Source: Tillus elongatus (taxonomy: Eukaryota; Arthropoda; Insecta; Coleoptera; Cleridae). From it: a DNA stretch of 64,000 nucleotides. The notes beneath the pieces are model-generated. The model was not told the origin of the DNA. It did not search any database and saw only the letters and a list, made by a program, of their open reading frames with translations. Positions 1 through 64,000 of this stretch are shown piece after piece. Location: contig OZ023266.1 of the NCBI GenBank assembly GCA_964006375.1, positions 64,215,446 through 64,279,445 on the forward strand, given 5' to 3'. The stretch's first letter is position 1. The number at the start of each line of letters is the position of its first letter. The position numbers were made by a program, and so were the translations under genes.

Positions 1-122
1 AATTCACTAACATTATACAGTTTAAACTATCCCACTAACTGGTTGTATAAAACATTTAAACATTTAACAAATTCATAACCTTACGAAGAAGCTGGAAGAA
101 TGTGAATTAATGAATAAAAAAC

Positions 123-1356
<1,234 letters not shown>

Positions 1357-1380
1357 GATAAGGAATAATAAAATAAAAAA

Positions 1381-2488
1381 TTCTGGACGCAGCAAGTGCG
1401 TTATGGTAGTGAATTTTCATAAAAATGTTTTTAATAACAAATATGTGTGTTTTTTTAAGAAAGCAGGCATCAAATTTGGTTACCAGTATAATTTATATAT
1501 TAGAAACAATGTGCCATGTTTCATCAAAATAACTTTATTGTGTGAAAATGTACAAAATTTTCCAAAAGTAAACTTAAAGTGTTCCCGAAAAAACACGTTT
1601 CTTGGTCAACCTTATAGGTTAATAGCAAATTGAGCTGTTCAAATATGAAACATTTGATCAAAATTCGCTACCATAACGCACTTGCTACGTCTAGAATTTC
1701 TTTTCTTACAAACATGCATTATATCTCGATGGAAAATGCAAAAAATGCAATAACATAAGGCGTGTTTGATTAAAAAAAAAAAGGAAATTTGTATCACCAA
1801 TGACTTATGGGCCATCCTGTGATTGTAGAAATATTATTTTAAGATGTAGCTCAAGACACCCTATAATTAATATATACAAATTTTTTTCATATCTTATATA
1901 ATAACGGATATATTGAGCTTTATTAATTTTTTACGAAAATTCGACAAAAATTATATACCATTAAACGATAAACTCTATAGCTTAGGCTACTGCCAAGCAT
2001 CAGAGAAAGGGTCTATTTGAAATGAATTTTCTGCAAATATTTTAGTAAAATGAAGGACAATGACGGTTGAAATTAAGACTTTAGGGTTTGTAAAACATTC
2101 TTCTTGAGACATTTTATTTCTATAGCCCGTATTAGATTCAAGTTATTTGCCTAAATGTTGCCAATTTTGACATTTTAAATCGCCACTTTGACGTTTTGAG
2201 GAAAACCCCAATTTATTTTTCTTAAAATGCCTATAACTTTTTTGTCTTTTGACTTACATAGCTAAATTTTGGTAGGTAGCTTACTTATAAGGATATAAAC
2301 CAGCGTACCTTATTTCGCCTTTACTTTGTTAATTCCGGAGATATAAATTTTTTTCGAAAGAAAACACAAAATTTTCCGGGAAAACCTAGGCAGATTTTCC
2401 TGCTTAACGAATTCATCCAAGCCATTTGCAAAAGGAATTTTTCACCAAATTTAATTAAAATCGGCCCATTATTTTTTGAGTTATCGGT

Positions 2489-2571
<83 letters not shown>

Positions 2572-2636
2572 ATATAAAAATTGAAACTGACCCCGGAAAT
2601 GTTTTCTGGGGTGAATTTTTTTAAAGAAAATTCACT
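1381..2636 (+). mobile_element. Composite non-autonomous element, copy 2 (tandem to copy 1)
   Basis: This repeats copy 1 with about 1.26 kb spacing. The foldback is 1381-1696 with inverted ends, the body runs from 1697, (TA)n is at 2492-2568, and the end block finishes at 2636. Unlike copy 1 it keeps an extra segment near 1788-1870 (around gggccatcctgtgattg) that is also present in the inverted copy at 28 kb, so copy 1 has a deletion. Confidence 0.7.
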
Positions 2637-3045
2637 AAAACGAACATTACAGTGCCAAGAAGTAGTGAAGTACATATGTATTCAACAAGGCAACGGCTAG
2701 ACCCACGTGTAGCAGCATCAAGAATAAATACTACACAACTCAACAGTGTTACTACGAGAGGCATATGACCATTTAAGACTGTTCCAGAAGAAATCCGAAA
2801 CATACATCGGATGCAAAGATTCACACTGAACCTAAAAAGACATTTATTATGGACAAAACAGTTTTCAGTTACAGAGGATATAGTTTCTAAAGTATTTATA
2901 ATTTAACATCAAAATCACAAAATGTCATTTTGTTATTAGTTATAGAGCTTGTTCCTAGTGCAAATGCACTGTTTTGAGTTCATAAATGAAGAATATTGAA
3001 GCAAAGGCTACGTAGCCTTCAGGCTGTATTGATGATGAGATGATT
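2637..3045 (+). pseudogene. LINE 3'-end fragment (C-terminus of ORF2)
   Basis: In the + frame the region reads peptides such as RSSEVHMYSTRQRLDPRVAA and, after a stop, TVPEEIRNIHRM then LNLKRHLL. These resemble the tail of insect LINE ORF2 proteins, where a YNTR-type motif is followed by a P-E-E-[IV]-R and L-K-R-[HY]-L block. About 150 bp of non-coding tail follows. It is 5'-truncated and abuts the composite element. Confidence 0.45.
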
Positions 3046-3612
3046 AATTCTTATATAAAAATTTGCTAAATATTCTTTAAAGTTTTTAAAGGTACAACTG
3101 TAAAGTTCATTTCCATCAAACTATAACTGTGTTTGTTGTACCAGTCAATATCATGTCTGTGACGTTATAAATGAACTCCGAATGGAGTTACTTCATTCAT
3201 AAGTAAGCCGTGTCCACATTTGGAGCTGTCATTATTAGATAATTGGTGCTGTCATTTTCGGTAGCTCATTTAAGTCACAACAAAAGTCAAAGTGAATTTC
3301 ATATAACTTCATATCATTACTTGTAATTATGTGTAAGGCCGTTCGGTGAGTTATTATCATCTAGTAATTCCAACACGTATTACTTTTTTCATCACGTCAC
3401 GCATTTTTCATTGATAAGATAATTGGCTCTGCAGTTCTCGCTTATCAGTAAACCTGTTAAGATAATAATTGTATAGCCAATTTAAAATTTAAACTAGTAA
3501 AATGCTTTACACAGTAAAATTAGTTTATACGTTGTTCCTTTGTATGTTTAATACTTAGTTCGCTAAGGACAATGCAATTTGTGATCTAAATATCGTTTTT
3601 GTTCTGTTGCAG
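3046..3612. other. Region upstream of mrj exon 1, no recognised gene
   Basis: No transposon or protein match was seen. The region probably holds the mrj promoter or non-coding first exon, but I could not locate a convincing core promoter. Confidence 0.3.
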
Positions 3613-3657
3613 TAATTTTCCGTAAAACTGGGGCATAAAGACACGAGTGGCACCAAA
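3613..3657 (+). promoter_or_regulatory. mrj: mrj 5' untranslated part of exon, with upstream acceptor
   Basis: A T-rich tract ending in ttctgttgcAG at 3611-3612 looks like a splice acceptor. This implies that exon 1 begins near 3613 and that a further non-coding first exon lies upstream. One candidate donor is GTGAGT at 3346. No TATA box or initiator can be assigned with confidence, so the promoter position is unknown. Confidence 0.4.
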
Positions 3658-55740
<52,083 letters not shown>

Positions 55741-56632
55741 ACAACTGGAATTTTACGCCACTAACACTAAACCTGGTTAGCATCATAATATAGTTAATCA
55801 ACATTTTGAAAGTTTTTAATGTGATTTTTCTTTCGATGTCTCATTGAATAGTTTGAATGGCCAGTAGCCAAATATTTCCCAGCTGGATATAACAGTAATA
55901 GAAAATTTTGCAACTGGTGAATTAAATGTTATATTATTCAGTTGTAACAATGAAATATATGTATTTTATAATTCTGTTTTCAGAATTTATTTAGTATCTT
56001 CTTGATAAGATGATATTTCTGACGTAGATCAGGGAATTGCCTGATTTCTTATTTTTTAAGTAATTTTTAGCTGCTTCTTTATAATTTAATCTTTCAATTA
56101 ATCTGTTCTTATTTTGTTCCTTAATGTATCTTTTAAATAAAATTTAAAATAAATGTTCTAATCGAGAAATACATTCTGTAGGAATTGCATCTTAACAATA
56201 TATTCTCACCCGAGGAGTAAATTGTTTGAAAAAATTGCTCAGGTCAGATTTGTCAAATTTAGAGTATTAGAGATGAGAGTTTCTGAAAAAAAAATTCATG
56301 TTCTTGCCTCTATGAATAACTTTCTTATTTCCTAAATTGCGTAGATATGTTATTTTTGGCAAGACTGCTAATTTTGTAAAAATGAGCTTATTAAAATTGT
56401 ATAACTTATTATTGCAACACTAACCAACTGGTTAGGTTGGATATTTGATTGTAGTTAAGTATATTTAGGATTATTCTTTTTTTTTTTAAGTTAAATTGTT
56501 TGTGTTATTTTTCCACTTGGCACTGTAAACGAATACATTAGTAGTTCTTAAGTTAACGTTAATGCACACAAGGTGTAAATGTTTCGCTTAGAATGTGTGC
56601 TTAAATTGTACAGTCGTATGTGTTAAAATAAA
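55741..56632 (+). terminator. mrj: mrj 3' UTR with candidate polyadenylation signals
   Basis: AT-rich sequence without coding potential follows the stop. AATAAA hexamers occur at 56136-56141, 56148-56153 and 56627-56632, so short and long 3' ends are both possible. No transposon protein is visible here. The ribozyme repeat array begins about 150 bp past the last signal. Confidence 0.55.
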
Positions 56633-56769
56633 TATATAACGAAGATTATTGTAATCTATTTAGTAGTTTGTACCCGATTATGATTCTGTACCGGTTGATA
56701 CCCAGTCAAAGGGCACTCCATTTTGCTTACACAGAAAGAACACCACCTCTAACTCATTGGAAACTGGTT

Positions 56770-56850
56770 TTTCCATGTTCTGACAACACGCAACCAAACA
56801 AACAATATTACAGACAACTACGTAAGGCTAGATGTATTCTCACCATAATG
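56770..56850 (-). repeat. Inverted partial ribozyme-repeat unit at array left edge
   Basis: The segment with gatgtattctcaccataat is the complement of the block after the ribozyme (attatggtgagaatacat, 56947-56964). Upstream sequence resembles the complement of the gttggttggttgtacac block. Confidence 0.55.
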
Positions 56851-56905
56851 AGAAACTCGGACTGGTATTACTTAATAGTGTTCTCACTGTAATTAGTATA
56901 GCGCA

Positions 56906-56936
56906 CTGGCAACTTCTAATTAGAGCAAAAACGATC
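56906..56936 (+). ncRNA. Hammerhead motif H2 (core destroyed)
   Basis: It has the same 31-nt layout, but the core reads CTGGCAA and GAAA reads AAAA. Inactive by known requirements. Confidence 0.6.
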
Positions 56937-57161
56937 TGTATTTCTAATTATGGTGAGAATACATGTAGCTTTACGTTACATTGTGCCGGTATTAGGGAAG
57001 AAAATGGGTCATGGCTGACAATTTACAAAGGGGTTGGTTGTACACAGTCTCTATTTATAAAATTTTTGCTAATTGGAGCTGTCGTGACAACATACTTCCT
57101 GATTCTGCACCGAGATGGCGACCCTGTGGTACATCTCGCAATCTTCTAGGAGGATGGCTAC

Positions 57162-58429
57162 TAGAGGTGTGCGAAGCTTCGAAATTTCGAACCGAACCCG
57201 AACTCGAACCGAACATTCGGTTCGAAAATATGTTCGCACTAGCGATGTTGAAGTAGTTCGAAATATGCAATTCTTCAAAATAGTTCGAACTTCGTTGGTC
57301 AAAAAGACTTCGAAATTTAACTTTACAGACATTGAATGTTGCCAAAGGTAGCGAAGTTGCGGCCCCTTTAACTCGGTAGCGACGCTTTAAACTCGTTATC
57401 GGTCTCATTGAGTCGATAGCGTAATTTCACTCATGCATATTTTTGATAGTAGGTGGGACACATCGAGACACAACGGAGCCATTTAGCAATCACAGAAATA
57501 TGTTTCTTATATATCCTAGCCTCCAAACACCTTTTTCAGTAACAACATTATGATGGCAGTGTTCGAAGACAATCGGTAACGTAAATTTTCAGAATATGAG
57601 GATAATTGCAGATTGCCTTTGGAAAACATTGGTTTCAACATGCTTTATTTCACAGTGAGCTAAAACAGTTACATATTCACAATCAGCAGACAGTTCAAAC
57701 TTGTAAGTGGTTATTTTTAACTGACTTCAAAAAGGAGGAGGTTCTCAATTCGACTGCTTTTTTTTAATCTGTGTTACCTCAGAACTTTTTTCTTGGTAAA
57801 CCGATTGTGATGATCCTTTTTTGTTTTTTTTTAAAGCTGTTGCTTCTCATGTGGTGCCATATAAATTTGATGAATAACTGACCAGTAGTTTGTGAGTTAT
57901 TCTTAATGAAGTCGGTTTCCTATTTTTTTAAATTTTTATTGTTATATACCTATCATGCTCACTTTGAACCCTCTCAATCTGCTAAAACTGCCTAGTCAAT
58001 ACCAAACAACAACATGTTTATAAGTGGGCTTATCTATAGATCTAGAAATCTAAAAAAGTTTAAAATATTTTTTGTTTTTGTGGTTTTGATTTAACATTGA
58101 CCCATCTCCACAACGATCAGCACCGGAAGGGATTTTCACCCAATCAACCTGCAAATTTGTCGAACCCTTGCTTTTTGTAAAAAGAGTGGGAATCTTTTAC
58201 ATATCAAATATTGTATGTTACAATATTCCTAAATTTTGTATTTAAGGAAATGATATATGAACACTGAAAAATTTTGGGCAGTTCGATGTTCGATTTTGAA
58301 TTTCTAATAAGTTTGAAGTTCGACTGTGAACCTTAGACATACTATTTCAGAGGTTCGAAGTTCGATGCAACATTTGCTTGGGTTCGTTCATAGTTCGGTT
58401 CGAACAAAACATGGGTTCGCACACCTCTA
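57162..58429. mobile_element. hAT-like non-autonomous element, copy 2, inside the array
   Basis: The ends are tagaggtgtgcgaagcttcg and ggttcgcacacctcta. The flanks atggctac (57154-57161) and gtggctac (58430-58437) match at seven of eight bases. It is 1268 bp, longer than copy 1 because of a secondary insertion at 57718-57935. Confidence 0.85.
57718..57935. mobile_element. Secondary insertion with aggaggaggttctcaat end
   Basis: It begins near ctgacttcaaaaaggaggag and ends near atgaagtcggttt. It is absent from the hAT-like copies at 45350 and 62231. Another end of the family is at 49911-49955. The class is unknown to me. Confidence 0.6.
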
Positions 58430-58488
58430 GTGGCTACCATAGTCCTATTACTTTATAGGTGTGTTTGCGCTGTAATTAGTATAGCACA

Positions 58489-58519
58489 CTGACGAGCTCT
58501 AATTAGAGCGAAACCGATC
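58489..58519 (+). ncRNA. Hammerhead ribozyme motif H3
   Basis: Core CTGACGA (C at the tolerant seventh position), stem II GCTCT-aatt-AGAGC fully paired, GAAA at 58510-58513, then CCGA and TC giving an ATC triplet. The proximal stem I keeps only about two pairs. Confidence 0.75.
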
Positions 58520-58798
58520 TGCATTTGTGATTATGGTGAGAATACTTCTAGTCTTTCGTACATTGTCCTGGTATTTAGGAAGAAAGTGGGCCACGGCTGA
58601 CCATTTACAAAATTGTTGGTTGGTTGTACACAGTCTCTGTTTATAACATTTTTGTTGATTAGAGCTGCCGTGACAACATACTACCTCGTTCCACACTGAG
58701 ATGGCGACCCTGTCTTACATCTCACAATGTTCTAGGAGGCTGGTTACCATAGCTGTATTACTTTATAGGTGTGTTCTCGCTGTCATTAGTAGAGCACA

Positions 58799-58829
58799 CT
58801 GATGAGCTCTGATTAGAGCAAAACCAGTC
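58799..58829 (+). ncRNA. Hammerhead motif H4 (GAAA changed to AAAA)
   Basis: Core CTGATGA and stem II GCTCT-gatt-AGAGC are intact and the triplet GTC is present, but the essential G before AAA is A. Probably inactive. Confidence 0.7.
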
Positions 58830-59068
58830 TGGGTTTCTAATTATGGTGTGAATATATCTTGCCAAACATGTTGTCCCGATATTAGGGAAGAAAATGGGTC
58901 AGGGCTGACAATTTACAAAATTGTTGGTTGGTTGTACACAGTATTTATAACATTTTTGTTAATTGGAGCTGCCGTGACAACATACTTCCTGATTCTGCAC
59001 CGAGATGGCGACCCTGTTGTACATCTCACAATCTTCTAGGAGAGTGGCTACTGTAGTCCTATTACTTT

Positions 59069-61224
59069 ATAATAATAATAATATTTATTTGCCATCAAGA
59101 AATTACTTGGTGTGTCAGGTAAATAATATGTATACACATAAACACAGATGGTCAAATAGATAAAATACAATAGTTGTAAAGAACACCACAGAAACAATAG
59201 GAACAAACAACAAACAAATCAATCTATGTACCAAATATATAGAAAACTAAACAACAGAAAATACACTTAAAGTCCCTAAGGAGCTGTTTTGATACCTCTT
59301 ACCAACCAGTCTCAAAATACTCATCCACTGAATACAGTGTCGTCGGCAGCAGAAGTCTCTTAACCTCTCTGGCAAATTGTGATTCAGGCATTTCCCTCAA
59401 ATTACTTGGCAGTCTGTTATACAGCTTCAAACCCAAATAATTTGCACCAAATTACAATCTAGCCAGTCTGTGATATGGTATGCTAAAGTTAGCCTTCTTT
59501 CTGGTATCATAGGTATGTAATGGTTCATTGGCCAGAAATAAGTCTTTATTAAGATGCACATATTTTAAGCAGACATAAATGAATACCAATACTACGGTAA
59601 GTATACGCTCGCGGTCGAACAACCCACGGCAGCTAGTCTTCCAAGACACGTAGGACTTCTTTCTACTTCAGGAGCACTTGCAAGCCTGGACTGCACCCCC
59701 ACAAAAGTACACCATAACCAGCGACAGAGTGGAAGTTGGAAAAATATGCCATCGTGCAGGCCTCCCGGCCCACCACAACTTTCATTCGCCGCATTGTAAA
59801 AATATCCGTAGACAACCTTCCAAGCAGGGACGAGACATGAGCAGACCAGGCAAGGCCATCCTCCAGAATTACACCAAGAAGCCTTAACCTCACCCCGTCG
59901 CTATGTCCCGCACCCAGCACCAGTCGTGTCTTATTTAAGTTTAATTTTAGAGAGTTTACTCTAAACCACTCATCTGCTTGGTCGAGGCAAGTCGCAGTAC
60001 GGAGGCCCAGATCAATCGTTGCTGTTGCTCTGTTAACAAAGCTGGTATCATCGGCATAAAGCTTGATCGCATCCGATGCAATGTTGGCCGGCAGATCATT
60101 CATATAGATGATAAAGAGTAGGGGGCCCAAAATGGAACCCTGTGGAACACCACAATCTACTGTCATCTCATCGGATAGCTGTTTATCCCAATACACAACC
60201 TGCCTCCTATCCTCCAGGTAAGACCCAAAGAGGGAGAGCGCTGTACCTCTGATACCATAATGTTCCAGCTTCCCCAACAAAATACACTTTGAAACTGTAT
60301 CAAAGGCCTTAGTCAGATCACAAGCTACGACTTCAACATGACTTTTTTCATCGAGTCCCTTGGCAATACTCAACAATTTCGGTCAAGGCTGTGTCTGTTG
60401 AACGTTTGGGTCTAAAGCCATGCTGGCGCGGATCTAATATCTTGTATCGTTCAATGAATGCCAGCAACCTCCTCTTAAGAAGCTCTTCAAATATCTTTGA
60501 TAGAATTGGAAGTAGCGAGATAGGCCGGTAGTTGTCACAATCATCCAAACTGCCACCTTTATGTATTGCAATCACTTTTCCCAGCTTTAACTTGTTAGGA
60601 AAGTTGCCTTGAATCATACACTGATTAAGCACCTCACACAAACAGCTAACTATGATAGGAAATACTTCCTTTAACAATGGAACTGTCATTTCATATATAT
60701 CAGATGAGGGCTTATTTTTAAAATTTTTCACAATGTTGGTCAGTTCTTCATTGGTTGTTGGGTACAAAAACATGGTGTGCAGATTTCTATTCTTTTTGTT
60801 ATGCAGCATATCCATAGCCTCATTTACTGAGTGATTAAGGCTACTAGACACATTTATACCGACACTTGTAAAATGATTATTAAGTTGATTTCGCATTAAG
60901 AGCAGTTTCCAAGTTTGAACAGCGTCGTTTGCCTCTCTCTTTGTTGATGATCGTCCATACAGCTTTAACTTTATTGTCTGCGACATCAATATATTCATTA
61001 TTCCTTCTTTTAACTTCACTTGTGTATGTTTCTCTCATTTGCTTCTTAAGGGTGGCCAAGAATTATCTTGAGTTCTCAGTTCTAATTACCCTATGAATTA
61101 CTTGAGCTGAATCCACCAGCATCTTGACTTTTTCCAATTCTGGGGATGTAAGTAAAGTTTTCTTGTCGCCAAGTGGTAATTTTTTCTTCGGAAAGGAAAG
61201 CTTGAAACACTGCTCAATTGTAGA
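59069..61224 (-). pseudogene. LINE with reverse transcriptase (family C), inside the array
   Basis: On the minus strand two overlapping frames (60348-61019 and 59663-60376) carry most of an [67 protein letters not shown] and the catalytic YADD at 60047-60058. The tail (LHTYDTRKKANFSIPYHR, then LKLYNRLPSNLREMPES) runs to a stop at 59299-59301. One frameshift lies near 60360 and another near 59660. The 3' end has ATT-type repeats rather than a long A tail, as in CR1/L2-like elements. The endonuclease is missing, so it is 5'-truncated. It is the best-preserved RT in the window. Confidence 0.88.
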
Positions 61225-61253
61225 TGTGTTCGCGCTGTAATTAGTATAGCGCA

Positions 61254-61284
61254 CTGACGAGCTCTCATTAGGGCGAAACCGGTC
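61254..61284 (+). ncRNA. Hammerhead ribozyme motif H5 (best preserved)
   Basis: Core CTGACGA (61254-61260), stem II GCTCT-catt-AGGGC (pairing kept through a U-G pair), GAAA at 61275-61278, palindromic CCGG as stem III, and cleavage triplet GTC ending at 61284. Stem I pairs GCA with TGC next to the core. After an internal loop, a distal helix of about nine pairs forms between cgctgtaat and attatggtg, as in type I hammerheads. Confidence 0.85.
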
Positions 61285-61495
61285 TGCAATTGTGATTATG
61301 GTGAGAATACTTTTAGTCTTATGTACATTGCCCTGGTATTTAGGAAGAAAATAGGCCAGGGCTGACCATTTACAAAATTGTTGGTTGGTTGTACACAGTC
61401 TCTGTTTATAACCTTTTTGTTAATTAGAGCTACCGTGACAATATACCTGAGACGGCGTCCCTGTCACACATATCACAATGTTCTATTACAGGCTA

Positions 61496-63238
<1,743 letters not shown>

Positions 63239-63241
63239 CAG

Positions 63242-63246
<5 letters not shown>

Positions 63247-63334
<88 letters not shown>
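63247..63334. repeat. (TA)n microsatellite, right of a hAT-like element
   Basis: A TA run between the degraded end of the hAT-like element and a possible LTR at 63338. Confidence 0.97.
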
Positions 63335-63337
<3 letters not shown>

Positions 63338-63840
63338 TGTTGCGTTTTCACCGGGTTCTAGATAAGTGAGACTTTAAATTTTAACAAAACAACTTTATTT
63401 ACTCTCTAAATATGGATACAATAAAAGTTCTAGAATGTCTCTTTCACAAAACACTTAGTTTATCTGGCCATACAATCACTAATCTGCACACAAGTCACTA
63501 TACTGGAACTACAGTCGCTACTCTCTAAAACTTTACACTGGTTACTGCTTCTTTGAGTCACTTCAACATTATCTAACTGAACTGAACTGAGCTGGCTTAC
63601 TTCCACCTTTATATACCCGTCGTACCTTCCACCTCGTTTGTGGAGTGTTCCATTCCGGAATGTTCCAGGACTTTCTTTTGCTAGAAGGTTCTGTGAATAC
63701 AGAACGGCTCCGTGTGTATACAGGGGAATGCATATACAGGATGATCCGAATGTGGCCATCACTCCTATGTTACACAGGAGGTGTTTCTCGTACTATAAGG
63801 GCTCTCTGTGTATACAGGGTGTAAGGGTAATAATAATCAT
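63338..63840 (-). repeat. Probable LTR of a retrotransposon (solo or partial)
   Basis: Read on the minus strand the sequence has, in order, a GC-richer upstream part, the TATA box tatataaag (63607-63615), a start-like ttcagttcagt about 25 bp further, AATAAA (63394-63399), and an end at gaaaacgcaaca, a CA terminus. This is the layout of an LTR promoter and polyadenylation unit. The distal boundary and target duplication were not found; no coding part is in the window. Confidence 0.55.
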
Positions 63841-64000
63841 TAGTGGTACTTTGTATTTGCTATAAATACAAAACTATGTGTATCTACCCTGTAAATATAC
63901 TACTAAGGATACATATTTAGTACAGATACTTATAGCCATTCACATATGTGACCTATTTGTTAAATAGGGTAATAATAAATTTTTCAACGCGTAAATTATC
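63841..64000. other. Window end, unassigned
   Basis: AT-rich sequence with two ggtaataataa motifs. No gene. Confidence 0.25.

Larger units (their letters stand above)
56860..61495 (+). repeat. Tandem ribozyme-repeat array, unit about 310 bp, twice interrupted
   Basis: Units between cleavage sites are 56937-58519 (225+82 bp without the hAT-like insertion), 58520-58829 (310 bp) and 58830-61284 (239+60 bp without the LINE), plus part units at both ends. Shared blocks are gtgacaacatact, gagatggcgaccctg, tctcacaat and ggctgacaatttacaaaatt. The structure matches known animal retrozymes: short tandem monomers, each with a type I hammerhead. Short frames in it (for example 56832-57149 and 58848-59039) are not genes. 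Confidence 0.85.

Noticed and set aside
56832..57149. Frames with TYFLILHRDGDPVVHL repeated at 57.0 and 58.9 kb
   Set aside because: They recur because the ribozyme repeat recurs; reading frames are not conserved between units.

Overview
This window is eukaryotic and most likely insect nuclear DNA. It is AT-rich, has long introns and holds one recognisable host gene, with almost everything else mobile-element debris. The host gene is a DNAJB6/Mrj-type J-domain co-chaperone on the + strand. Its coding sequence is split into five exons (3658-3722, 8986-9095, 38522-38704, 38846-39128, 55641-55740), which join in frame to a 246-residue protein over 52 kb. Only 741 bp of that span is coding. The insect assignment rests on the Mrj-like C-terminus and on the element types (mariner, hAT, LINEs with insect-like proteins, a tRNA-derived SINE); I cannot name the order.

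Layout. 1-3.05 kb: two tandem copies of a composite element carrying a (TA)n tract, then a LINE 3' fragment. 3.6-3.7 kb: Mrj exon 1. Intron 1 (3.7-9.0 kb): foldback elements and a long (ATT)n tract. Exon 2 lies at 9.0 kb. Intron 2 (9.1-38.5 kb): two blocks of a repeat with a period near 166 bp, several broken LINEs, a nearly full-length mariner-like element with terminal repeats, a possible LTR, a third (inverted) composite element, a foldback with two hammerhead-like motifs, a SINE, a mariner transposase pseudogene and a LINE with an internal duplication. Exons 3 and 4 lie at 38.5-39.1 kb. Intron 4 (39.1-55.6 kb): two MADF-domain remnants, a Ty3/gypsy pol remnant, a hAT-like non-autonomous element, a LINE insertion with clear target-site duplication, a hAT transposase pseudogene joined to a mariner-like piece, a partial ribozyme repeat and a full SINE. 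Exon 5 with stop and polyadenylation signals lies at 55.6-56.6 kb.

The most unusual content is a tandem repeat with a unit of about 310 bp at 56.8-61.5 kb, plus a partial copy at 53.4-53.8 kb inside Mrj intron 4. Each unit carries a type I hammerhead ribozyme motif: core CTGATGA or CTGACGA, a stem II of five base pairs, GAAA, and a very short palindromic stem III ending in a cleavable NUH triplet. The core-to-cleavage distance is 31 nt in all five copies. This matches the small non-autonomous ribozyme elements known from animals (retrozymes). Two units of the array are interrupted, one by a hAT-like element with a near-perfect 8-bp target duplication and one by a 2.2-kb LINE. Removing those insertions restores a period close to 310 bp.

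The transposon-derived genes seen here are nearly all broken by stops, frameshifts or truncation. The window therefore records old, nested waves of transposition around one essential-looking chaperone gene. All family assignments come from reading motifs by eye; no database search was run.
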